Assembly: GCF_030684895.1 (NCBI RefSeq)
Contig: NZ_JAUXXP010000010.1
Span: forward strand, 1 to 55,487
Direction of reading: 5' to 3'
Source: Pseudomonas sp.
GTDB lineage: Bacteria > Pseudomonadota > Gammaproteobacteria > Pseudomonadales > Pseudomonadaceae
Length of the DNA stretch: 55,487 nt
Below are positions 37,197 through 46,616 of the stretch, piece by piece (position 1 is the first letter of the stretch; each line of letters opens with the position of its first letter). Below the pieces are notes generated by a model. The model was not told the origin of the DNA. It saw only the letters and a list, made by a program, of their open reading frames with translations, and ran no database searches. Both the position numbers and the translations under genes were made by a program.

Positions 37197-38463
37197 TGAG
37201 ATTTCCTAATAGAGGAGCAGGACGTGCTTCTGGTTTCGCCAGCAGCAATTGCGCGGTGCCGATGGTGCGCTCGATAAAGCCGCCCTCGCAATAGCACAGG
37301 TAGAACTCCCACAGGCGGAAGAAGTAATCGTCGTAGCCCTGCTGCTCCAGCTTGTGCCGCGCGTGGCGCAGGTTGTCGTGCCAGATGCGCAGGGTGCGGG
37401 CGTAGTGCAGGCCGAAGTCCTCCATGTGGTGCAGGTTCATATCGGTCTTGGCGGTGATGATTTCCAGCATCTTGTTCACCGAGGGCAGCGCGCCGCCGGG
37501 GAAGATATAGCGCTGGATAAAGTCCACAGCGTTTTTCGCCTGCTCATAGCGCTGGTCGCGGATGGTGATTGCTTGCAGCAGCATCAGACCGTCGGGTTTG
37601 AGCAGGTTGGCGCATTGCTCGAAATAGGTGGGCAGAAAGCGATGGCCGACCGCTTCGATCATCTCGATCGATACCAGTTTGTCGTACTGCCCGGCCAGGT
37701 CGCGGTAGTCCTCCAGCAGCAGGGTGATCTGCCCCTGCAGGCCCTGTTCGGCAATGCGCTGCTGGGTGTAAGCGAACTGCTCGCGCGACAAGGTGGTGGT
37801 GGTGACCTTGCAGCCATAGTGGCTGGCGGCATAGATCGCCATGCTGCCCCAGCCGGTGCCGATTTCCAGCAGGTGGTCGCTGGGCTTGAGGGCAAGCTTC
37901 TGGCAGATGCGTTCGAGCTTGTTCAGCTGCGCTTGTTCCAGGCTGTCGTCGGCGCTGCGGAACATGGCGGCCGAGTACATCATGGTCGGGTCGAGAAACT
38001 GCTCGAACAGGTCGTTGCCCAGGTCGTAATGCGCCGAGATGTTCTTGCGTGAACCTTTACGGGTGTTGCGGTTGAGCCAGTGCAGGCCCTGGATAAGCGG
38101 GCGACCCAGCTGGGCCAGGCCGCTTTCCATGGCGTCCAACACATCGAGGTTGCTGACAAATACGCGGATCACCGCGGTCAGGTCCGGGGTGGTCCAGTAA
38201 CCATGGATATAGGCCTCGCCCGAGCCGATTGAGCCGTTGCCCGCCACCAGGCCCCAGACCGCGCCATCCTGCACCTGGATCTCGGCGCTAAGGCTGGAGT
38301 GGGCATCGCCGAACTCCATGCGTTCGTCACCTTCGACGATCACCAGTTGGCCATGGCGCAGCTGTTTCAGCTGGCGCAGCACTGCACGGCGCAGCAGGCT
38401 GGCACCGATGCCGCTGCCGGCACGCACCACATGTTTGGCGGAGGTCAGGCTAGAGCTTTTCAT
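37189..38463 (-). CDS. cfa: Cyclopropane-fatty-acid-synthase-like lipid methyltransferase
   Basis: A 424-residue SAM-dependent methyltransferase acting on unsaturated acyl chains of membrane phospholipid. HYDLGNDLFEQFLDPTMMYS is the conserved substrate-side block, LEIGTGWGSMAIYAA the SAM loop (about residues 194-208), and YLCYCEGGFIERTIG at the C-terminus carries the conserved cysteine. Because FAD-oxidoreductase and DUF1365 genes precede it, the product may be a methylated or otherwise unusual fatty acid rather than a plain cyclopropane; this is inference from similar photo-oxidative clusters. ATG 38463 overlaps DUF1365 by 14 bases. Confidence 0.88.
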   Translation of the reverse strand: MKSSSLTSAKHVVRAGSGIGASLLRRAVLRQLKQLRHGQLVIVEGDERMEFGDAHSSLSAEIQVQDGAVWGLVAGNGSIGSGEAYIHGYWTTPDLTAVIRVFVSNLDVLDAMESGLAQLGRPLIQGLHWLNRNTRKGSRKNISAHYDLGNDLFEQFLDPTMMYSAAMFRSADDSLEQAQLNKLERICQKLALKPSDHLLEIGTGWGSMAIYAASHYGCKVTTTTLSREQFAYTQQRIAEQGLQGQITLLLEDYRDLAGQYDKLVSIEMIEAVGHRFLPTYFEQCANLLKPDGLMLLQAITIRDQRYEQAKNAVDFIQRYIFPGGALPSVNKMLEIITAKTDMNLHHMEDFGLHYARTLRIWHDNLRHARHKLEQQGYDDYFFRLWEFYLCYCEGGFIERTIGTAQLLLAKPEARPAPLLGNLNA

Positions 38464-39268
38464 GGGGGACTTCCTTTGATGCGGGGCGGGCGACGCGGAA
38501 ATCACCTTCAGCGGCCCGATGGGTGAACAGGGGAATGCGTTTGAGTAGCAGGCGTAGGGCCTGCCAGTAGATGGCGGCAAGGGTTTTGCCGGTCATCCAG
38601 GGAAACTGCAGCAGGTAGCGATGCAGGCTGGCGCGGTTGAGTTCAGTGCGTTGCAGGCTGAGGCTGGCGTCGAAGAGCTTTTCCTCGCCCTGCCAGTCGG
38701 CCATATGAATACCTAAGCGCTCGCCAGCCGGGCTGAAGCTCATGCGGTACTCCAGCTCGCGCGGCAGAAACGGCGAAACGTGAAATGCCTTGGCCACAGC
38801 GACGTGCTGGTGCCCCTCGCCTTCTGCCGGCAGCACGTAGTGGTAGCGCTCGCGGAAAGGCGTGTTGCTCACCTCGCAGAGAACCGCCGCCAGGCTGCCA
38901 TCGGCCTCATGGCAGTAGAAAAAGCTCGCCGGGTTAAACGCCAGGCCCCAACTGCGTGGCTGAGTCAGCAGGCAGATATGCCCCAGCGGCGTACGCCCCA
39001 GTGCTTCGGTGACACGCTGGCGCACGGCGTCGATCAGGCTGATACCTGCACCGGTGAACTGCGGCAGGTAATCAGTCTCGCGAAAGGCAAAGGGCGCGAA
39101 GCGTCCACGCCCGGCCAGCGGCGACAGTGCGAGCACCGCCTCCTGCTCGCTCAGATCGAGGTAGAGCAGGCCCATGCGATAGCGGAAGTTGTGCAGGCGC
39201 GGCGCAAAGCGCCGGTGCTGCACCCAACCGCTGTACAGGGCGCTGTTCAGTGCCGTTGTGCTGCCCAC
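38450..39268 (-). CDS. DUF1365 family protein
   Basis: A 272-residue protein with the DUF1365 features LYSGWVQHRRFAPRLHNFRYRMGLLYLDL at the N-terminus and NPASFFYCHEADGSL in the middle. Always found next to a FAD oxidoreductase and a cyclopropane-synthase-like gene, as here, and suspected to act in the same lipid modification. The start is a GTG (39268) that shares a base with the upstream TAG. Confidence 0.87.
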   Translation of the reverse strand: MGSTTALNSALYSGWVQHRRFAPRLHNFRYRMGLLYLDLSEQEAVLALSPLAGRGRFAPFAFRETDYLPQFTGAGISLIDAVRQRVTEALGRTPLGHICLLTQPRSWGLAFNPASFFYCHEADGSLAAVLCEVSNTPFRERYHYVLPAEGEGHQHVAVAKAFHVSPFLPRELEYRMSFSPAGERLGIHMADWQGEEKLFDASLSLQRTELNRASLHRYLLQFPWMTGKTLAAIYWQALRLLLKRIPLFTHRAAEGDFRVARPASKEVPHEKL

Positions 39269-40515
39269 TACAGCGCCTCACCGAATTCGCGGGCCACGCG
39301 CAGCGCGCTGACCACGCCATCTTCATGGAAGCCATTGGCCCAGTACGCACCGCAGAAGTAGCTGTGGTTGGCGCCGAGCAGCTCTTCCCAGCGCGCTTGC
39401 GCGGCCATGCCGGCCAGGCTGTATTGCGGGTGGGCGTAGGTGTAGCGCGCGAGGATCTTGTTCGGGTCGATGGCGGCGGTCTGGTTCAGGCTGACGCAGA
39501 AGGTGGTGTCGCTCTGAATGCCCTGCAGGATATTCATGTCATAGGTCACGGCTGCCGGCTGATCCACCGGGCCGCCGAGGCGATAGTTCCAGCTGGCCCA
39601 GGCCAGTGGCCGTTGCGGCAGCAAACGGGTGTCGGTGTGCAGCACCACGTCGTTATCGGCATAGGGCAGCGCGCCGAGGATTTCCTTCTCGATGCGCGTG
39701 GGTTCGGCCAGCAGCGCCAGGGCCTGGTCGCTGTGGCAGGCGAAAATCACCTTGTCGAAGCGCTCGCTGCCGGCGGCGCTGTGCACAGTCACGCCATCGC
39801 CATCACGCTCGACCCGGATCACCGGGCAGTTCAGGCGAATATGCTGCTTGAAGGACTCGGTCAGCGGCGCGACATAGCTGCTGGAACCGCCCTCGACCAC
39901 ACACCACTGCGGCCGATCACTGACCGACAGCAAGCCGTGGTTTTTGAAGAAACGCACAAAGAACTGCAGCGGAAAACCGAGCATGTCGTTCAGTGACATC
40001 GACCAGATCGCCGCGCCCATGGGCACGATGTAATGCTGGATAAAGCGCTCGCTGTAACAATTGGCCTTGAGGTAGTCACCCAGGGTCATATCGCTGGCGA
40101 TGCGCTGCAGATTAAGGTCGTTCAGCGCCTCGCGATTGAAGCGCAGGATGTCGCGCACCATGCCCCAGAATTTCGGCGACACCAGGTTACTGCGCTGGGC
40201 GAACAGGCTGTTAAGGCTGTGCCCGTTGTATTCCACGCCGCTGACTGGGTCGCTGACCGAGAAGCTCATCTCGGTGGCCTTAAAACCGACGCCGAGCTGG
40301 CTGAGCAAGCGGATAAAGTTCGGGTAGGTCCAGTCGTTGAACACGATAAAACCGGTGTCCACGGCGTAGTGCTGGCCAGCAACCTGTACCTCCACGGTGT
40401 GGGTGTGCCCGCCAATCCAGTCGCCGGCCTCGAATACTGTGATGTCGTGGTTGCGGTTGAGGAGATAGGCGCTGGTCAAGCCGGCGATACCGCTGCCGAT
40501 AATGGCGATCTTCAT
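39268..40515 (-). CDS. FAD-dependent amine-oxidase-like oxidoreductase
   Basis: A 415-residue flavoprotein opening with the FAD loop IAIIGSGIAGLTSAYLL and followed by GGHTHTVEV. It belongs to the NAD(P)/FAD-dependent oxidoreductases that accompany DUF1365 and Cfa-like genes; a desaturation or oxidation of acyl chains is a reasonable guess. It overlaps SDR by four bases and DUF1365 by one. Confidence 0.88.
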   Translation of the reverse strand: MKIAIIGSGIAGLTSAYLLNRNHDITVFEAGDWIGGHTHTVEVQVAGQHYAVDTGFIVFNDWTYPNFIRLLSQLGVGFKATEMSFSVSDPVSGVEYNGHSLNSLFAQRSNLVSPKFWGMVRDILRFNREALNDLNLQRIASDMTLGDYLKANCYSERFIQHYIVPMGAAIWSMSLNDMLGFPLQFFVRFFKNHGLLSVSDRPQWCVVEGGSSSYVAPLTESFKQHIRLNCPVIRVERDGDGVTVHSAAGSERFDKVIFACHSDQALALLAEPTRIEKEILGALPYADNDVVLHTDTRLLPQRPLAWASWNYRLGGPVDQPAAVTYDMNILQGIQSDTTFCVSLNQTAAIDPNKILARYTYAHPQYSLAGMAAQARWEELLGANHSYFCGAYWANGFHEDGVVSALRVAREFGEAL

Positions 40516-41291
40516 GGGTTGTCCTTGGTCTTGGCGTCAGTGCGGGCCATACGGGCGCCAATGGCCACCTGCAAGCGCTTGGGCAGATGGCCGAGCAGCT
40601 TGAGCATGGCGATAAAGGGGCCGGGGAAGCTTATTTCAAAGGGCTGCTGCTGCAGGCGCTCGGCGATATAGCGGGCGGCTTTGTCCACCGGCCAGCGCAT
40701 AGGCATGGGGAAGTCGTTTTTCTGCGTCAGCGGGGTGTCGACAAAGCCGGGGCTGATCAGGGTGACGGCAATGTTCTCGGCGTGCAGGTCGATGCGCAGG
40801 GCTTCCAGCAGGTAGCGCATGGCCGCCTTGGACGCGCCGTAGGCTTCGGCGCGGGGCAGCGGCATAAAGGTCACCGAGCTGCCGACGCCGACCAGATGCG
40901 CGCGGTTGCCCTGGCGCAGCAAGGGCAGGGCCGCTTCGATGCAGTAGCTTGCAGAGAGCACGTTGGCGCGCATGACCCGCTCAACCATCGCCGCCTCGAA
41001 GGCGCTGACCTCGACATACTCGCACGTGCCGGCATTGAGGATGGCGCAGTCCAGCGCGCCCCAAACCTGGCCGATATGCTCACCGATGGCACGCACCTGG
41101 GCGGCATCGCCGAGGTCGCCCGCAACCACCAGCACTTGCTGCGGATAGCGCTTGGCCAAAGCCTGCAGCGGTTCAAGGCTGCGGGCGCTGAGGGCTAGAC
41201 GGTGGCCCTGCTCAAGCAGTTGTTCGGCCAGGGCGGCGCCGATGCCGCTGCTGGCACCGGTGAGCCAGATGCGCCGTGTGTTCGCGTTCAT
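40512..41291 (-). CDS. Short-chain dehydrogenase/reductase
   Basis: A 259-residue SDR. The NAD(P) loop is LTGASSGIGAALAE, the active-site pair YxxxK is in YGASKAAM, and a hydrophobic C-terminal segment suggests membrane association. Substrate unknown; operon context points to lipid or photo-oxidative stress metabolism. Confidence 0.9.
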   Translation of the reverse strand: MNANTRRIWLTGASSGIGAALAEQLLEQGHRLALSARSLEPLQALAKRYPQQVLVVAGDLGDAAQVRAIGEHIGQVWGALDCAILNAGTCEYVEVSAFEAAMVERVMRANVLSASYCIEAALPLLRQGNRAHLVGVGSSVTFMPLPRAEAYGASKAAMRYLLEALRIDLHAENIAVTLISPGFVDTPLTQKNDFPMPMRWPVDKAARYIAERLQQQPFEISFPGPFIAMLKLLGHLPKRLQVAIGARMARTDAKTKDNP

Positions 41292-41710
41292 GCCAACCTC
41301 CGTTTCAGCCAGCGAATTGCCGGGCCAATTAAGGGCAGGTGCTCATAGAGCAGGCTGCCGGCGTCGAAATAGTCGCGGTGGCGATAGACCTTGCTGTGCC
41401 ACAGCAAGTGCGAGCAGCCCTCCACACGGATCAGTTGGCCGCCGGCCAGTCGCGGATGGCGGTAACTCATGGTCCAGCGCAGGTAGCCTTCACCGTCACG
41501 CACCTGATCGAAGCCGTAGAAATCGAAGCGCAGTTCGCTGACATTGGCGTACATCTCGGCGAAGTAGCGCTGCATATTGGGCAGCCCGCGCACCTCGTGC
41601 ATTGGGTCGCAAAACAGCGCGTCGTCGCTGTAGAGCTGGCCCAGGCGGTCGAGGTTGTCCTTGTTCAGCCCGGCAAAGTCCTGGGCGAACTGGCGCAGAA
41701 AGTCGCTCAT
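41288..41710 (-). CDS. NTF2-like/SnoaL-type protein
   Basis: A 140-residue single-domain protein with the cone-shaped NTF2-like pattern (LYSDDALFCDPMHEVRGLPNMQRYFAEMY). Such proteins are small enzymes or ligand carriers. It overlaps the photolyase and SDR genes by four bases each, a constant companion in this operon type. Confidence 0.86.
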   Translation of the reverse strand: MSDFLRQFAQDFAGLNKDNLDRLGQLYSDDALFCDPMHEVRGLPNMQRYFAEMYANVSELRFDFYGFDQVRDGEGYLRWTMSYRHPRLAGGQLIRVEGCSHLLWHSKVYRHRDYFDAGSLLYEHLPLIGPAIRWLKRRLA

Positions 41711-43149
41711 AGCACCTCCTCGCCGGCAAAGTGCGGCAGGCTCTTGAACGCTGCCAGGGCGCGTGTGCGGCTCTTGCTCAGGTCAACAAGCGGCGCGGGG
41801 TAATCGGCGATACCGAACAGCCCGCCGATGGCCGCCGGGTTATGGATATTGGTTTTGTTCAGGCCGACCAGCTCCGGCAGCCATTGACGGATAAAGCGCC
41901 CATCCGGGTCGAATTTCTGCGACTGGCTCAGCGGGTTGAAGATGCGGAAGTACGGCGCCGAATCGGTGCCGGTAGAGGAACTCCACTGCCAGCCGCCATT
42001 GTTCGCCGCCAGGTCGCCATCGATCAGGTGGCGCATAAAAAAGCGCTCGCCTTCGCGCCAGTCGATCAGCAGGTTCTTGGTCAGAAACATCGCCACGATC
42101 ATGCGCAGGCGGTTGTGCATCCAACCGGTGGCCAGCAACTGACGCATCGCGGCATCGATGATCGGAAAACCAGTGCGGCCTTCCTGCCAGGCTTTCAGCT
42201 CCAGCGGCGCATCACGCCAGGCCACTGCTTCGGTTTCCGCGCGGAATGCGCGGTGCATGGACACGCGCGGGTAGCCGACCAGAATATGTTTGTAGAACTC
42301 GCGCCAGAGCAGTTCGTTGATCCAGGTGATCACTCCGATATTGCCGCTGTCGAACTCGCCCTGGTTGGCCTGCAAGGCGGCATGCAGACATTGGCGCGGC
42401 GAGATCACCCCGGCGGCCAGGTAAGCGGACAGCTGGCTGGTGCCGGGCTGTGCGGGGAAGTCGCGGGCGCTCTGGTAGAAGTCGATCTGCTGCGCGGCAA
42501 AATCATCCAGGCGCCGCGCCGCCTCGGCTTCACCGGCGGGCCACAGTTCACGCAGGGCTGCCGGGGGCAGGGCGAAGCCTGCAACGTGCTCTGGAATGGC
42601 ATCGCTTTGGATTGCCAGCGGGGCTTGCGCTTTAGGTGTGGCGACAAGCGCGGGCAGAGCGCTGTGCAGGCGCTGGTAACAGACCTTGCGGAACTGGCTG
42701 TAGACCTGAAAGTAGCTGCCGGATTTGGTCAGCACGCTGCCGGGCTTGAAGAACAGCTGATCCAGATGGCTGCGAAAATTTACCCCTAGGCCATCCAGCG
42801 CATCGGCTACGGCCTGATCGCGACGGCTTTCATGCACGCCGTACTCTTCGTTGACCTGCACCGTGCCGATTTGCAGCTGTTGGCACAGCTCGCCGATCAC
42901 CTGCGGCGCGGCGCTCCAGTTATCGGCTTCACGCACCAGCAGCGGCACATTGAGTTTGCCCAGCTCAGTGGCCAGTTCCTTGAGGTTGCGCAGCCAGAAG
43001 TCGACCTTGCTCGGCGCATCATCGTGGCTCAGCCACTGACCGGGGCTGAGCAGGTACAGCGCCACGGTCGGGCCGCTGCTCATGGCGGCAGCGAGGGCGC
43101 TGTTGTCCTGCACGCGCAGGTCGGTACGAAACCAGATCAATTGCAGCAT
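41707..43149 (-). CDS. phrB: Deoxyribodipyrimidine photolyase
   Basis: A 480-residue class I cyclobutane-dimer photolyase that uses light, FADH- and an antenna cofactor to split UV-induced pyrimidine dimers. IWFRTDLRVQDNSAL opens the antenna domain; the FAD domain contains GRTGFPIIDAAMRQL, MHNRLRMIVAMFLTK and NGGWQWSSSTGTD. ATG 43149 is the start; a TTG six bases earlier is possible. It lies 11 bases after the regulator gene and overlaps the NTF2-like gene. Confidence 0.95.
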   Translation of the reverse strand: MLQLIWFRTDLRVQDNSALAAAMSSGPTVALYLLSPGQWLSHDDAPSKVDFWLRNLKELATELGKLNVPLLVREADNWSAAPQVIGELCQQLQIGTVQVNEEYGVHESRRDQAVADALDGLGVNFRSHLDQLFFKPGSVLTKSGSYFQVYSQFRKVCYQRLHSALPALVATPKAQAPLAIQSDAIPEHVAGFALPPAALRELWPAGEAEAARRLDDFAAQQIDFYQSARDFPAQPGTSQLSAYLAAGVISPRQCLHAALQANQGEFDSGNIGVITWINELLWREFYKHILVGYPRVSMHRAFRAETEAVAWRDAPLELKAWQEGRTGFPIIDAAMRQLLATGWMHNRLRMIVAMFLTKNLLIDWREGERFFMRHLIDGDLAANNGGWQWSSSTGTDSAPYFRIFNPLSQSQKFDPDGRFIRQWLPELVGLNKTNIHNPAAIGGLFGIADYPAPLVDLSKSRTRALAAFKSLPHFAGEEVL

Positions 43150-43160
43150 GTTCAATTCCG

Positions 43161-44099
43161 TCAGCTGTGCAGCAGGTTAAGGTCGGTCAGGCTGTGCAGC
43201 GCGGCCAGCGGGTCGGCGGCCAGGCTCAGTTCGGCGTTTTGCGCGGTGATGGCGACTAACTCTTCGGCGTGGATCTGCACCACCTGACCGACCAGCAGGC
43301 AGGGGCAGTCATAACCGCCGAGCAGGCGCTGCAGGTGGGTGCTGTTCAGCGCCTGGCTGGAATACAGCAGCACCGCACGCGGCTGGATATGCTCGACCGC
43401 CAGGGCCAGTTCGGTCGGCGGCAGCGGCCAGTCGAAGACGTCCACCGGGCAGCCGGCGCTGCTCGCCAGCCAGGCGGTCAGCCACAGGCCGGGGGCCATC
43501 GGCAGGTCGGAGACGTTGATCAGCAGCAGCGGCGCGCCGTTGCACTGGCGGTTGTTGTGGTACAGGCGCGCACCGAGCTTGCTGCGCAGCCAGGAATAGA
43601 AGAACACCCGCTCGGCCTGGGCGCCGAACTGGTTACGCCAGCGCAGCTCCAGATCACTCAGCAGCGGCAACAGCAATTGCTGGCACAGGGTGTGCGGCGG
43701 GTAGAGCGCCAGTTCGCTGTTGAAACACTCATCCACACGCCGCTCGTTGAGGTTGCAGATGGCTTCCTGCAGCTGCTGGCGTCGGGCTTCCCATTGCGAG
43801 TTGGCCTCGGCAAACGCCGGTTGATTGGAACGCAGCAGACCCTTGACCTGGCTGACCGAGACGCCGCGATTGAGCCAGGTGAGAATCGCCTGAATACGCA
43901 GCACATGCTCATCGGCATACAAGCGATGGCCCTTGGGCGTGCGGTGCGGCACGATCAGACCGTAACGGCGTTCCCAGGCGCGCAGGGTGACGGCGTTGAC
44001 CCCGGTGATGCGCGCCACATCGCGGATCGGCATAAAACCCTGAGCGATGGCCGCCTGGTAATCGTCGGCGGCGCCTGTGCTGGTTGGCTGCAGGCTCAT
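43161..44099 (-). CDS. litR: MerR-family regulator, LitR-like (probably cobalamin-independent class)
   Basis: A 312-residue regulator. The MerR winged helix at residues 22-90 has IRDVARITGVNAVTLRAWERRYGL and KGHRLYADEHV. The C-terminal about 200 residues resemble the CarH/LitR sensor region, but where those have a cobalamin-binding Glu-x-His segment this protein reads VSDLPMAPGLWL, with no histidine. That fits class II LitR proteins of Pseudomonas, which act with a separate short LOV photoreceptor; none is encoded in this window. It probably represses the promoter at 45118-45145. It overlaps ybgA by four bases. Confidence 0.85.
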   Translation of the reverse strand: MSLQPTSTGAADDYQAAIAQGFMPIRDVARITGVNAVTLRAWERRYGLIVPHRTPKGHRLYADEHVLRIQAILTWLNRGVSVSQVKGLLRSNQPAFAEANSQWEARRQQLQEAICNLNERRVDECFNSELALYPPHTLCQQLLLPLLSDLELRWRNQFGAQAERVFFYSWLRSKLGARLYHNNRQCNGAPLLLINVSDLPMAPGLWLTAWLASSAGCPVDVFDWPLPPTELALAVEHIQPRAVLLYSSQALNSTHLQRLLGGYDCPCLLVGQVVQIHAEELVAITAQNAELSLAADPLAALHSLTDLNLLHS

Positions 44100-45061
44100 A
44101 GGGCGTTACGCAGGCTGAGGTTTTCCGGGTGCGGTTGCAGGTAGACCTGCTGCGCAATATAGGTGTCCGGGTGACGGCGGAAGTGATGCTTGAGCAGGGT
44201 CATGGGCACCACCAGCGGCACCACGCCGTGGCGATACTGGCCGATCAGCTGCTGCATTTCCTGTTTTTCGTCACTGCTCAGTGACTGCTTGAGGTAGCCG
44301 CTGAGGTGCTGCAGCACGTTGCTGTGGGTACGGCGGGTGGCGCAGCTTTTCAGTGCACTCATCAGCTCGCTGAAATAGCGCGGCGCCAGCTCGTTGATGT
44401 CGTGCTGGCCAAGGTTGCCGAGCATGCGCCCGAGCAGTTTGTACTGCATGGGGTTGGTGGCCATCAGTAGGTATTTGTAGCGCGAGTGAAAGTCGATCAG
44501 GCGCTTGCGGGTCAGGCCATCGCGCAGCAGTTGTTGCCATTCGGCGTAGGCAAAAACGCGGGTGATAAAGTTCTCGCGCAGAATCGGATCATTCAGGCGG
44601 CCGTCTTCTTCCACCGGCAGGTTGGGATGGCGGGCGCAGAAGGCCTGGGCAAAGATGCCACGGCCAGGCTCGCTGGGGCGGCCGTTGTCCTGATAGACCT
44701 TGACCCGGTGCAGCCCGCAGGACGGCGACTGCTGCATAAAGATGTAGCCGCAGATATCCGTCAGCTCGCCGGCCATGCGTTCGCCGTACTCGGCCAGCGG
44801 CGCGGTGACATCCACCTCGCGTCTTACTGTACCCACGGCGCGCGGCGCTTGCGGGTCGCCAACCAGGCGGATCGGTTCACGCGGGATGCCCATGCCGATG
44901 GCTACTTCCGGGCACAGCGGGGCGAAGTCGAAATATTCGCTGAGGGTGCGGCTGCACAGGCGCGATTCCTTGTGACCGCCGTTATAGCGCACTTCGGAAC
45001 CCAGCAGGCAGGCACTGATGCCCAGTTTGGGTTTGCCGGTGGCGGTTTCGGATGGGCTCAT
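44096..45061 (-). CDS. ybgA: YbgA-family protein (DUF523 plus DUF1722)
   Basis: A 321-residue two-domain protein. The DUF523 part (about residues 8-150) holds ISACLLGSEVRYNGGHK, SPSCG and conserved cysteines; the DUF1722 part fills the C-terminal half (HSRYKYLLMATNP). In E. coli ybgA lies directly before phrB, and here it leads the photolyase operon. DUF523 relatives bind an iron-sulfur cluster and have been linked to tRNA or nucleotide sulfur chemistry; its own role is not settled. ATG 45061 follows AGAGG. Confidence 0.88.
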   Translation of the reverse strand: MSPSETATGKPKLGISACLLGSEVRYNGGHKESRLCSRTLSEYFDFAPLCPEVAIGMGIPREPIRLVGDPQAPRAVGTVRREVDVTAPLAEYGERMAGELTDICGYIFMQQSPSCGLHRVKVYQDNGRPSEPGRGIFAQAFCARHPNLPVEEDGRLNDPILRENFITRVFAYAEWQQLLRDGLTRKRLIDFHSRYKYLLMATNPMQYKLLGRMLGNLGQHDINELAPRYFSELMSALKSCATRRTHSNVLQHLSGYLKQSLSSDEKQEMQQLIGQYRHGVVPLVVPMTLLKHHFRRHPDTYIAQQVYLQPHPENLSLRNAL

Positions 45062-45083
45062 GGGCAACCTCTGATGTACGACT

Positions 45084-45107
45084 TGTACAGATCCTGATGG
45101 ATGTACA
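45084..45107. promoter_or_regulatory. LitR-type operator, downstream copy
   Basis: TGTACA at 45084-45089 and 45102-45107 with exactly 12 bases between, in the leader just downstream of the promoter at 45118-45145. A third, degenerate TGTACG is at 45075. The pattern matches the T(G/A)TACA-N12-TGTA(C/T)A consensus I recall for Pseudomonas putida class II LitR. Confidence 0.78.
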
Positions 45108-45117
45108 ACTTGAGTTC

Positions 45118-45145
45118 ATCATAGGTTTGTAATTGTACAAGTCAA
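45118..45145 (-). promoter_or_regulatory. Promoter of the ybgA-litR-phrB operon
   Basis: On the minus strand TTGACT (-35, 45140-45145) and TATGAT (-10, 45118-45123) are 16 bases apart. The spacer contains one TGTACA half site, so a regulator bound there would sit between the promoter hexamers, as MerR-family proteins do. Confidence 0.75.
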
Positions 45146-45157
45146 TATCTTTGTACA
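45134..45157. promoter_or_regulatory. LitR-type operator overlapping the -35 element
   Basis: TGTACA at 45134-45139 and 45152-45157 with 12 bases between. It covers the -35 hexamer of the ybgA promoter, so binding should block transcription, and light would relieve it if the system works as in known LitR regulons. Confidence 0.8.
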
Positions 45158-45186
45158 ACTACTGTAGGGTTTTGTGTGTAGGCCTG

Positions 45187-46424
<1,238 letters not shown>

Positions 46425-46468
46425 CTACCTCGTGTTTTCAAGCGTTAGGCTACGCTTTAGACAAAAGC

Positions 46469-46492
46469 TATACAATATGGTTTTTGTGTATA
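46469..46492. promoter_or_regulatory. LitR-type operator in the divergent spacer
   Basis: TATACA (46469-46474), 12 bases, TGTATA (46487-46492): a perfect palindromic half-site pair in the same spacing as the two sites at 45084 and 45134. It could control the renalase-like gene to the left, the TIGR01777-hemH pair to the right, or both. A minus-strand -35 candidate TTGTAT overlaps its inner part. Confidence 0.7.
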
Positions 46493-46616
46493 AGCTGTGC
46501 CGGAGTCGATCCTGCCTTCCTATAGTTAAGACAACCTGCAGCCGGATTGAAGCCACAAACAGGCATAAATCAGTCGGCGGTTGTGAATTATGCAAAGGCC
46601 ATGCGAGGACATTGTG

